Origin: Porticoccaceae bacterium
Lineage (GTDB): Bacteria > Pseudomonadota > Gammaproteobacteria > Pseudomonadales > Porticoccaceae
NCBI GenBank assembly: GCA_030590275.1
Contig: JAUUYV010000067.1
Span: forward strand, 1-7,886
Direction of reading: 5' to 3'
DNA length: 7,886 nt
The position numbers were made by a program, and so were the translations under genes. This document shows positions 1-5,669 of this stretch, piece after piece. The notes under the pieces were generated by a model. It was given only the letters and a program-made list of their open reading frames with translations. It was not told where the DNA came from and ran no database searches. The number at the start of each line of letters is the position of its first letter. The first letter of the stretch is position 1.

Positions 1-16
1 ACATAGACAGGTTTTT

Positions 17-64
17 AGGCGGTACGCAACCCCGAGTTTCGGACTAGCGTACCGCCTTTTTTTT
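17..64 (+). terminator. Rho-independent terminator of a gene left of the window
   Basis: A perfect 10-bp stem, GGCGGTACGC (18-27) with GCGTACCGCC (47-56), is followed at once by eight T (57-64); A17 and T57 can add one more pair. The 19-nt loop holds a second small stem, CCGA (32-35) with TCGG (39-42). The T tract lies only on the right, so the terminator serves plus-strand transcription entering from outside the window. On the minus strand no U tract follows the stem, so I do not see it stopping the ubi operon by the standard intrinsic mechanism. Confidence 0.9.
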
Positions 65-158
65 GTCTTGAGATATCGTTCGTTGGTGTGCTTTTGTCTA
101 TGCGAACGATCAAGTTGTTGGTAAACGTACCCACGCATATCTGGATCGGTTTAATTAT

Positions 159-1460
159 TTATTTGATGCCCATAGCTCGCTTAATCACGGCGTGTTTAAG
201 CGTTATGGTCTTGTCAAAAATACGTATGCCCTGGTTGCGTAATAGCATTGTCTTCAGATCTTTCTGTTGGAACAAGGTCTTTAAGCTGTCCATGGCTAGC
301 TCGGCGAAACGGTTTTCGAGCTTACGGCGACGTTGATAGCGACGTAGTGCTAGCGGATGGTTAATCACCAAACCCTTCCGAAATGTCCGGTTAAGCTCGT
401 CGACTAGTACTATGACATCTGAAAATCCCAGGTTAACACCCTGCCCCGCGAGCGGGTGAATGGCGTGAGCCGCATCGCCAAGTAAAGCTGCTCCTGTCTG
501 TACGTAGTCGAGGGCATGAGACTGTACCAGCGGAGCGGTGATTCGTGGGCTTGCCAGCTTGAGTGTGTCGGCACTGTGCTCGCAAGCGAGTTGTAATTCC
601 TTACAGAATTGTTTTTCGTCCAGTGCCATCAGGTGGTTGGCACGTTGGTGCTGTTGTGACCACACAATAGAGACGAAGTTTCTGTCTCCAGTTTCAGTCT
701 GCAAGGGTAAAAAAGCCAGGGGTCCCGACGGAGTAAACCACTGGCGGGCACAATGGTTATGGGTTTTGTCGGTTTTTATGGCAGCTACAATTGCAGTATG
801 GCCAGTATCTTTTGTCTGGTGGTGAATGCCGAGCAGTTCACGTACTCGGGAATGACCGCCATCGGCACCAATCAGTAGAGCCGTAGTCAGTATGCCGGTA
901 TCGAGATGAACGTAGATCATGTCTTCGGGGTTTTGCACTTTATTAGCTGAAGACCCTTTCTCAATTGAAGACTCTATGTGCTGGATGTCGACTAAAGTTT
1001 GAGGATAAAGAAAATTGATGCGCGGGGTTTTTGCCACTGAATCCAGTAATGCGGAGCTTAGTACCGATTGCTCGACGATATGACCCAGGCTGTCGTGGTG
1101 TAATTCTGCACAATCAAAGTGGGTATGACCGTTGCCACTGGAATCCCATACTTCCATGGTGTCGTAAGGACAGACCCGCGAAGGGTGAGAGGCCTTAAAA
1201 AGAGGTTTATCAACCAGGGTATCCAGCAGTTGTCGTGATTTTTCATTGATGGCCAATACTCGGGTATCGAAATTATTGCCGGTCGGTGGCTGTTGCGGGG
1301 GTTTGGACTCTATCAGCGCGATGCTTAGAGTTTCACCCATGGGTGATTGGGCTAGCGCCAATGCGAAGGCTATTCCGACTGGGCCCGCACCGACAATTGC
1401 AACATCGTAATGTTTTGTCTGGTCTGAACTCTGGTCTGAACCAGGTCGCGGGGAGTTCAT
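159..1460 (-). CDS. ubiI: FAD-dependent 2-octaprenylphenol hydroxylase, UbiI/VisC type
   Basis: Probable flavoprotein monooxygenase that hydroxylates the ring of a polyprenylphenol intermediate in ubiquinone synthesis (C5 position for UbiI), acting at the inner membrane with the other Ubi proteins. The 433-residue product has the three family landmarks: the N-terminal dinucleotide-binding motif GAGPVG (residues 24-29) after a beta strand, GADGGHSRVRE (198-208), and the C-terminal FAD motif GDAAHAIHPLAGQGVNLG (328-345). DTRVLAI (65-71) is also typical. It is somewhat longer than E. coli UbiI (400 residues), partly through a 17-residue N-terminal extension. The ATG overlaps the ubiH stop by 4 nt (ATGA), and GGAG lies about 7 nt upstream, which supports this start and translational coupling. 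The C-terminus (RAMGIK) resembles UbiI and UbiF about equally. The position directly after ubiH favours UbiI, but UbiF activity cannot be excluded. No intrinsic terminator is visible after the stop. Confidence 0.85.
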   Translation of the reverse strand: MNSPRPGSDQSSDQTKHYDVAIVGAGPVGIAFALALAQSPMGETLSIALIESKPPQQPPTGNNFDTRVLAINEKSRQLLDTLVDKPLFKASHPSRVCPYDTMEVWDSSGNGHTHFDCAELHHDSLGHIVEQSVLSSALLDSVAKTPRINFLYPQTLVDIQHIESSIEKGSSANKVQNPEDMIYVHLDTGILTTALLIGADGGHSRVRELLGIHHQTKDTGHTAIVAAIKTDKTHNHCARQWFTPSGPLAFLPLQTETGDRNFVSIVWSQQHQRANHLMALDEKQFCKELQLACEHSADTLKLASPRITAPLVQSHALDYVQTGAALLGDAAHAIHPLAGQGVNLGFSDVIVLVDELNRTFRKGLVINHPLALRRYQRRRKLENRFAELAMDSLKTLFQQKDLKTMLLRNQGIRIFDKTITLKHAVIKRAMGIK

Positions 1461-2758
1461 GGCGAATCTCCGGAGGTGTTTATGCTCGCGTAGTGGCCGT
1501 CGAGCCGAGTTTGTTTGGTGCCTAGCCCCGCTGCGTTACGTGTGAATGCCTGTCGTAACATGGGGCTGAGGTTTAAGCCCATCAAACCGAGGTTTCTGCC
1601 CAGTATCATCAGGGGAGAGCGCTTAGCAAATAATCGGGGTAGCTGGTCGCTGAGTAGTACGGTGCGCAGTTGGTCCTGTTCGCGGCTGCTCAAGTAGAGT
1701 AATAAGTCCTTGAGTTCTCCCAGGCTGCGGCCTTGCCGGTGGGCATTGAGCAGGTTTTCAGTTAAGGCTGCTATGTCGCGTAGTGCAAGATTAAAGCCCT
1801 GGCCTGCTACCGGATGCAGGCTATAAGCAGCGCTGCCTATCAGCGCCACATGGCTGCGGATTAATTCAGTCGATAATTTACGATGCAGTGGGATGAACCT
1901 TGTATCGCTAAGCCCCTGAATGATGCCAGCCCGATGACCAAAGGCTTTGCCCAGCTGATCTAGCAGGTAGGTTTCTGCAGAGCTGCTAATTTGAGGGTGT
2001 TCGCCGGAACGCTCATTCAAAGTGGTCTGGAGTTCTTTGGCTCGTTCATTGGGCAGTGTCCAGACAAGTGATGCGCGATGTTCGCCCTCGGCAGTATTGG
2101 CTAAAGGCAGCAGCGCAACAGGACCATCGCTGGTAAAGCGCTCATAGGCAACGCCTTCTTGAGGCCTGGCCAGTATCAGTGTCGCAACCAGTGCGGTTTG
2201 TTGGTAATCATGGGCATGCTGGCGAATCCCCAGATGTTCTCTAACCGGTGAGGTGGCTCCGTCGGCAGCGATTAAGAAGTGAGTGTTTACTTCCGCGTTA
2301 GGCAGCATTAAACAAAAGCCCTTTCGGTTTGGCTTGATCGCCTGGAACTCAGTAGTAGTGAGCCGGTCAATATTGTCTTGTCTGGAAATTAGTGCTTCGA
2401 GCTGAGCAGAAAGCAGAGAGTTTTCTATCACCAGCCCAAGCGGGAAGCTGCTGTTACCCTTTTTCAGGCGAGTTAGCCCACTATGTCCTCGGTCACTTAC
2501 TTCGATAGTTTCGATTTGAGCCGATTGGGCACGGATGTCATCGTAAAGACCGAGCGCAGTAAAGATCTCGAGGCTGCTGGCTGATAAGGCGGTGGTTCTG
2601 ACATCTTTGGGTACGAGGTCCCGATTTGATTCGAAAGAAGGCGCTGTAATCAGCATTACTCGCCACGAAGGTTCCGCCCTGGATAACAAGGCAGCGCTGG
2701 CGAGGGCCGTCAGGCCGCTGCCAACAATAGCGATATTAGCTTGTTGAGTTGGAGTCAT
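1457..2758 (-). CDS. ubiH: 2-octaprenyl-6-methoxyphenol hydroxylase UbiH
   Basis: Probable flavin hydroxylase adding the C1 hydroxyl in ubiquinone biosynthesis, a tandem paralogue of the next gene and, by coincidence, also 433 residues. Landmarks: N-terminal dinucleotide-binding motif GSGLTA (13-18), ADGATSPVRE (165-174), and the C-terminal motif GSAAYSLHPVAGQGFNLALRD with its first residue at 308. In that last motif the usual Asp of the GD pair is Ser (GSAA). E. coli UbiH, as I recall it, has Asn there (GNAA), so departure from Asp fits UbiH rather than indicating a dead enzyme. The gene starts one base after the pepP stop (TAA-T-ATG), with only a weak purine-rich GGG upstream, so it probably depends on ribosomes finishing pepP. 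Its own stop overlaps the ubiI start by 4 nt. UbiH is the best assignment from the motif and from the pepP-ubiH-ubiI order; sequence alone does not prove which ring position is modified. Confidence 0.87.
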   Translation of the reverse strand: MTPTQQANIAIVGSGLTALASAALLSRAEPSWRVMLITAPSFESNRDLVPKDVRTTALSASSLEIFTALGLYDDIRAQSAQIETIEVSDRGHSGLTRLKKGNSSFPLGLVIENSLLSAQLEALISRQDNIDRLTTTEFQAIKPNRKGFCLMLPNAEVNTHFLIAADGATSPVREHLGIRQHAHDYQQTALVATLILARPQEGVAYERFTSDGPVALLPLANTAEGEHRASLVWTLPNERAKELQTTLNERSGEHPQISSSAETYLLDQLGKAFGHRAGIIQGLSDTRFIPLHRKLSTELIRSHVALIGSAAYSLHPVAGQGFNLALRDIAALTENLLNAHRQGRSLGELKDLLLYLSSREQDQLRTVLLSDQLPRLFAKRSPLMILGRNLGLMGLNLSPMLRQAFTRNAAGLGTKQTRLDGHYASINTSGDSP

Positions 2759-2759
2759 A

Positions 2760-4073
2760 TTACCCGGCCATCAGGGCCTCGATGTCGGCCACAGCTTTGG
2801 GTACGTTTGCGGTAAGTACTTCACTGCCTTTGGCGGTAATGGCAATGTCGTCTTCGATACGGATACCAATCCCCCGCCACTTTTTGGAGACTTTTTTGTT
2901 ATTTGGGGAAATGTAGATACCAGGTTCTACCGTCATCACCATGCCTCGTTCGATTTGGCGCCACTGGTTATCAACCTTGTAGTCTCCTTCGTCGTGTACG
3001 TCCATACCCAACCAGTGGCCAGCGCGGTGCATATAAAAATCGAAATAGGCATTATCCTTGATCAGGTCTGCAACTTTGCCTTTTAGTAAGCCCAGCTCTA
3101 CCAGGCCTTCCGTAATTACTTCGACGGTCGCCTCGTGAGGTGCATTCCAGGGCTTGCCCTCTACGGTCACATCAATGGCAGCTTGTTGGGCGGCAAGAAC
3201 GAGCTCATAAAGGGCTTTTTGCTCGGTGGAAAAGCTGCCGTTCACGGGAAAAGTCCGGGTGATATCGGAGGCGTAGTGGTCGAACTCGCAACCGGCATCG
3301 ATTAAAACCAGGTCACCGTCCTGAAGAAGGCTACTATTTTCTACGTAATGGAGCACACAACCATTAGCACCCCCGCCGACAATGGAGCTGTAGGCGGGGT
3401 AGCTGGCACCAGCGGCCGCAAATTCATGCTCGATCTCGGCTTGCAACTGGTATTCGTAAAGACCGGGTTTGGCTATTCTCATTGCGCGACAGTGGGCGCG
3501 AGCCGCAATTTTCGCAGACTTACGCATTACTCTGAGTTCCGTAGCACTTTTGAATAAACGCATTTCGTGGATCAGGTGATTCAGATCGATAAACTCTCCG
3601 GGGGGCACAGCTCCGGTGCGGGCCTGATCTCGAATTCCGTTTATCCAGCCCATTAGCCGAGCGTCAAAGGTCTGGTCCTTACCTACTGCGTAGTAAACAC
3701 GGTCTCGACCTTCGATGAGGCCCGGCAAAATGTCGTCGATGTCTCCGATAGGAAAAGCATCATCGGCCGCGTAATTTTCTACAGCCCCATCCGGGCCGGC
3801 TCGGTAGCCATCCCAAATTTCCCGAGCTGGATCGCGATCCCGGCAAAATAGTATGAACTCGCCCTGTTTTCGACCAGGAATTAATACCAGCACAGATTCT
3901 GGTTCGGGAAAGCCAGTGAGATAGGAGAAATTGCTGTCTTGCCGATAGGGAAAGTGGGTGTCCTTGCTGCGCACCTGTTCGGGCGCTGAAGTCAGTATCG
4001 CGATACTGTTATTATCCATCATCGACATTAGATTGCGGCGGCGGCGGCCGTAGTCTTTTTGCTTAATCGCCAT
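2760..4073 (-). CDS. pepP: Xaa-Pro aminopeptidase PepP (peptidase M24B)
   Basis: Cytosolic metallo-aminopeptidase that removes an N-terminal residue preceding proline. The 437-residue length matches E. coli PepP (about 440). The N-terminal half is the non-catalytic creatinase/aminopeptidase-P domain. The C-terminal pita-bread domain has all five dinuclear metal ligands: Asp259 and Asp270 (VLIDAG...SDITRTF), His353 (AGHWLG), Glu383 (VEPGIY) and Glu407 (IRIEDD). His242 (LHYVEN) and His360 (MDVHDEG) match the conserved active-site histidines. The ATG at 4073 reads MAIKQKDYGRRRR and lies inside the second half of an 18-bp direct-repeat pair; there is no good Shine-Dalgarno sequence. An out-of-frame mini-ORF begins 19 nt upstream and overlaps it (see the repeat and mini-ORF entries). 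The gene sits 115 nt after ygfB and 1 nt before ubiH. The linkage to ubiquinone genes is conserved, but the sequence gives no functional reason for it. Confidence 0.95.
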   Translation of the reverse strand: MAIKQKDYGRRRRNLMSMMDNNSIAILTSAPEQVRSKDTHFPYRQDSNFSYLTGFPEPESVLVLIPGRKQGEFILFCRDRDPAREIWDGYRAGPDGAVENYAADDAFPIGDIDDILPGLIEGRDRVYYAVGKDQTFDARLMGWINGIRDQARTGAVPPGEFIDLNHLIHEMRLFKSATELRVMRKSAKIAARAHCRAMRIAKPGLYEYQLQAEIEHEFAAAGASYPAYSSIVGGGANGCVLHYVENSSLLQDGDLVLIDAGCEFDHYASDITRTFPVNGSFSTEQKALYELVLAAQQAAIDVTVEGKPWNAPHEATVEVITEGLVELGLLKGKVADLIKDNAYFDFYMHRAGHWLGMDVHDEGDYKVDNQWRQIERGMVMTVEPGIYISPNNKKVSKKWRGIGIRIEDDIAITAKGSEVLTANVPKAVADIEALMAG

Positions 4074-4090
4074 AGTCTTTTTGCTTAATC
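4051..4090. repeat. Tandem direct repeat spanning the pepP start
   Basis: The 18-bp sequence TAGTCTTTTTGCTTAATC occurs perfectly at 4051-4068 and again at 4073-4090, separated by 4 nt, giving a 22-nt period. It covers the first codons of pepP and the bases just upstream. Because 22 is not a multiple of three, the two copies are read in different frames. Removing one unit would leave an ATG-initiated pepP starting MIKQKDYGR, nearly identical to the present MAIKQKDYGR, so I infer a recent tandem duplication. Confidence 0.93.
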
Positions 4091-4092
4091 AT
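4063..4092 (-). other. Mini-ORF overlapping the pepP start
   Basis: The upstream copy of the 22-nt repeat contains ATG at 4092-4090 and encodes MIKQKDYGD before a TAA at 4065-4063. The pepP ATG (4073-4071) lies inside this reading frame, 11 nt before its end and out of frame. The first eight residues are the same as the inferred ancestral PepP N-terminus, so this is most likely the old start codon with a frameshifted tail. It may be translated and allow re-initiation at pepP, or it may compete with it. No strong ribosome binding site is seen before either ATG. Confidence 0.5.
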
Positions 4093-4188
4093 AGTAGGTT
4101 TAAGTCACGATGAAGTTTAGCTTGGGGTGTGGGGTTAGCTTGCCCCAGGTCTAAAGTGATTTGGCCATCCTGGTTTTGTTCCAGGAAG
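4074..4188 (-). promoter_or_regulatory. ygfB-pepP intergenic region with hairpins
   Basis: This 115-nt gap is long for an operon whose other junctions are 1 nt apart or overlapping. Just after the ygfB stop, TCCTGG (4168-4173) pairs with CCAGGA (4181-4186) around a 7-nt loop. Further down, TGGGG (4130-4134) pairs with CCCCA (4143-4147). A competing pairing uses CTTGGGG (4121-4127) with CCCCAGG (4143-4149), including one G-U. TTAGCTTG is repeated at 4117-4124 and 4135-4142. Neither hairpin has a U tract on the minus strand, so these are not classic terminators. I see no convincing separate pepP promoter. Confidence 0.4.
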
Positions 4189-4809
4189 CTAATGTAACTG
4201 TGTCGAACCCTGGGGTGTTGGCGCGGCACCATGTTGGTTGCGCAATTCGGAGTGGATCAACAATACCGCAATCCGGACATACTCCACCAGCTCCATGTAG
4301 TCCTGCTCTTCTGACCCGGTTTCCTCCAGTTCAGTAGAGGCCTGACTAATGGCAGCAATGTCATTCAACGCAATGCTTGATTCTTCGGACATGGAGCTCG
4401 CGCTCAAAGCCCTGGATTGGCCCAGGCCGGACAGATAACCTTCGCTCCAGGCAGCCAGGGCTTCGACTCGATCCGGGAGCGGCCAGTCATCATCAGGCAG
4501 GATCAACTGAAAACCGAAGTTGTCATCATTGAGCTCTGCTAGACTGATCTGGGCAAACTCCGTCACGATCTGTTGTAATGCTGAGGAGTCTGTGTGGTCC
4601 GAGGCGAGTTCTTCTGAGACCAGTATTACCAGCTCGGTTTCGGATAATGTCTGGCTGGTAGCGGCACCACATAAAAACCCGTGCCATTCAGCGGGAGGCT
4701 GACTGATATCGGCTTCGGCAAAGGTCTCGCTGAGGCGGTCAAAGGCGTTCACAGCAGCACAATCGTTGGTAGGGTCATGCATCCTATCATGATGGTGTCG
4801 ATGCTTCAT
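4189..4809 (-). CDS. ygfB: UPF0149 family protein YgfB
   Basis: Small cytosolic protein of the YgfB/UPF0149 family, about 206 residues if the first ATG is used. Family marks are the N-terminal helix beginning near Asn21 (AFDRL), PPAEWHGFLCG (38-48), the central AWSEGYLSGLG (120-130) and the C-terminal helix EYVRIAVLLIHSEL (176-189). Its biochemical role is not settled. In Pseudomonas aeruginosa, YgfB has been linked to control of ampDh3 and beta-lactam resistance; transferring that here is inference. The start is uncertain. ATG 4809 adds a His-rich tail (MKHRHHHDRM) with no clear ribosome binding site, while ATG 4782 (Met10, MHDPTND) lies just before the conserved region and fits better with the nearby TTGACA promoter candidate. 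The acidic stretch around 139-170 is likely flexible. It is first in the ygfB-pepP-ubiH-ubiI operon. Confidence 0.87.
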   Translation of the reverse strand: MKHRHHHDRMHDPTNDCAAVNAFDRLSETFAEADISQPPAEWHGFLCGAATSQTLSETELVILVSEELASDHTDSSALQQIVTEFAQISLAELNDDNFGFQLILPDDDWPLPDRVEALAAWSEGYLSGLGQSRALSASSMSEESSIALNDIAAISQASTELEETGSEEQDYMELVEYVRIAVLLIHSELRNQHGAAPTPQGSTQLH

Positions 4810-4837
4810 CCATAAGGCGGTTTGCTAAAAATGTCAA
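4809..4837 (-). promoter_or_regulatory. Candidate sigma70 promoter for the ygfB operon
   Basis: On the minus strand a perfect TTGACA (4837-4832) is followed, after 17 nt, by TATGGA (4814-4809), a poor -10 with only the first three bases matching. Transcription would start near 4802, inside the longest ygfB reading frame, which would leave ATG 4782 as the first usable in-frame start. The AT-rich stretch upstream (TATTTT and neighbours near 4842-4853) offers an alternative -10 with a weak -35, so the promoter assignment is tentative. Confidence 0.35.
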
Positions 4838-4876
4838 AAAAAGCAATAAAATAGGGACGTATTTCTCGAAATAACA

Positions 4877-4889
4877 TCAACATTGTTGA
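4877..4889. promoter_or_regulatory. 13-bp palindrome over the -35 box, possible operator
   Basis: TCAACA (4877-4882), one central T, and TGTTGA (4884-4889) form a perfect inverted repeat that shares four bases with the -35 hexamer of the plus-strand promoter. The position is that of a repressor site, but no known regulator motif is recognised, and a 13-bp palindrome can arise by chance. Confidence 0.35.
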
Positions 4890-4914
4890 CCGTTGTCCAC
4901 GAGGGCAATATAGT
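4886..4914 (+). promoter_or_regulatory. Sigma70 promoter of the coiled-coil/zapA transcript
   Basis: TTGACC (4886-4891) and TATAGT (4909-4914) are separated by exactly 17 nt and match the consensus at five and four of six positions, respectively. A start near 4921 would give a leader of about 23 nt before the ATG at 4944. The -35 box is overlapped by a 13-bp palindrome (4877-4889). Confidence 0.75.
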
Positions 4915-4943
4915 CTAGTTGTTATTATCGATAAGGGATGGCT

Positions 4944-5153
4944 ATGAGTAACGATTCGATCGACAATTTAGAACAAAAGATTGATCAATTGCTTGCTTTG
5001 AGCGGCCAGCTGAAATCTGAAAATGGTTCGCTCAAAAACAGGGAAGCCAAACTTGTGAAGGAGCGTGGTCGTTTGCTAGAAAAAAATGATGAAGCGCGCT
5101 CTAAAGTTGAGGGAATGATTAGCCGACTTAAAGCACTCAGCCCTGATGGTTGA
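4944..5153 (+). CDS. Small coiled-coil protein, TIGR02449 family (ZapB-like)
   Basis: A 69-residue, highly charged, almost entirely helical protein with no membrane segment or signal peptide. Heptad-like spacing of hydrophobic residues (I, L, L, L in the first 25 residues) and many Lys/Glu residues indicate a coiled coil. It resembles the TIGR02449 family of short proteins found next to zapA in many gammaproteobacteria and is reminiscent of ZapB, the coiled-coil partner of ZapA at the division ring. A division role is inference from neighbour and fold. Two ATGs are in frame at 4938 and 4944. AAGGG (4933-4937) abuts the first but is correctly spaced, 6 nt, from the second, so I chose 4944 (MSNDSIDNLEQK). 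It is the first gene after a good sigma70 promoter, with zapA 56 nt downstream. A strong hairpin forms over its stop codon. Confidence 0.8.
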   Translation: MSNDSIDNLEQKIDQLLALSGQLKSENGSLKNREAKLVKERGRLLEKNDEARSKVEGMISRLKALSPDG

Positions 5154-5167
5154 GTGTTGTGTCAGGG
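5132..5167 (+). other. Hairpin / possible pseudoknot at the stop of the coiled-coil gene
   Basis: AGCACTCAGCC (5132-5142) can pair with GGTTGAGTGTT (5148-5158) around a 5-nt loop: 11 pairs, two of them G-U. The stop codon (5151-5153) lies in the right arm. CCCTGA (5141-5146) can also pair with TCAGGG (5162-5167). The two stems interleave, so they either form an H-type pseudoknot, with the first stem cut to 5134-5139/5151-5156, or exclude one another. No U tract follows, so this is not a standard terminator. Confidence 0.55.
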
Positions 5168-5209
5168 GTTTAGAAGTTTCGATTTAGAGCACATCCTGAG
5201 AACCGAAAG

Positions 5210-5509
5210 GTGAGTGATATAAATAATACAGTCATTATCCGAGTGCTCGATAAAGAGTATCAGGTAGCTTGTCCTCTCGAAGAGCGAGAAGGGCTCATGA
5301 AGGCAGCCGATAATCTGGATCAGCGTATGCGCGAGATTCGCAAAACTGGCAATGTTATTGGGCTTGAGCGAATTGCTGTCATGGTAGCCCTCAATCTTGC
5401 TCATGAGCTACAGGAGACTAAAGCCCTCGCTTCGAATGCTAAAACAGCGAGCAAAGATCTGAGTCGGTTGGACAAAAAATTGACCCAGGCGCTGTCTGAC
5501 CTGGCGTAG
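5210..5509 (+). CDS. zapA: Cell division protein ZapA
   Basis: A 99-residue cytosolic protein that binds FtsZ and promotes bundling of filaments in the Z-ring. The N-terminal globular domain is clear: NTVIIRVLDKEYQVACPLEE (6-25), then AADNLDQRMREIR (32-44), GLERIAVMVALNLAHEL (51-67), and a C-terminal coiled coil (about 68-97) used for dimer/tetramer formation. The pattern is very close to pseudomonad ZapA. The start is GTG at 5210, giving MSDINN. An AAAGG run touches the start codon and GAG sits 5198-5200, so the ribosome binding site is mediocre. No better in-frame start was found. It is probably co-transcribed with the coiled-coil gene upstream (56-nt gap). No convincing terminator follows before the 6S promoter. 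Confidence 0.93.
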   Translation: MSDINNTVIIRVLDKEYQVACPLEEREGLMKAADNLDQRMREIRKTGNVIGLERIAVMVALNLAHELQETKALASNAKTASKDLSRLDKKLTQALSDLA

Positions 5510-5669
5510 AATTCTCGGTCGGGTTCCGGCTAAACCGCCTACAATGACTGCCTCTGATGGTCGGCTCTCGGCCTAAGCAATCCTCTCCCTGCTGTTTTTT
5601 CGCTATTACGGGTTCTCTGTCACAATCTATTCACTACGGAAACTTACCGGTATCGATTATACTTGGACG
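5510..5669 (+). promoter_or_regulatory. zapA-ssrS intergenic region with the 6S promoter
   Basis: A TATACT -10 box lies at 5658-5663, about 7 nt before the inferred 5' end of 6S RNA. The -35 region around 5635-5641 (TACGGA) matches the consensus poorly. A small stem, AGCA (5576-5579) with TGCT (5590-5593), followed by a G and six T (5595-5600), might be a weak zapA terminator, but four pairs are too few to call. I see no gene in this stretch. Confidence 0.5.

Noticed and set aside
17..57. Bidirectional terminator also serving the ubi operon
   Set aside because: On the minus strand the stem is preceded by A8 and followed by TAAAAACC, with no U tract, so only plus-strand termination is supported.
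538..825. Plus-strand open frame opposite ubiI
   Set aside because: Shadow of the ubiI coding sequence; composition is Cys/Trp-rich and unlike a real protein.
4787..4813. Mini-ORF (MDEASTPS) overlapping the ygfB start
   Set aside because: No ribosome binding site, and it may lie upstream of the transcript start; the overlap is probably chance, unlike the repeat-derived one at pepP.
5576..5600. Intrinsic terminator after zapA
   Set aside because: The stem is only four base pairs (AGCA/TGCT) with a 10-nt loop and one G before the T run; too weak to call as a feature.
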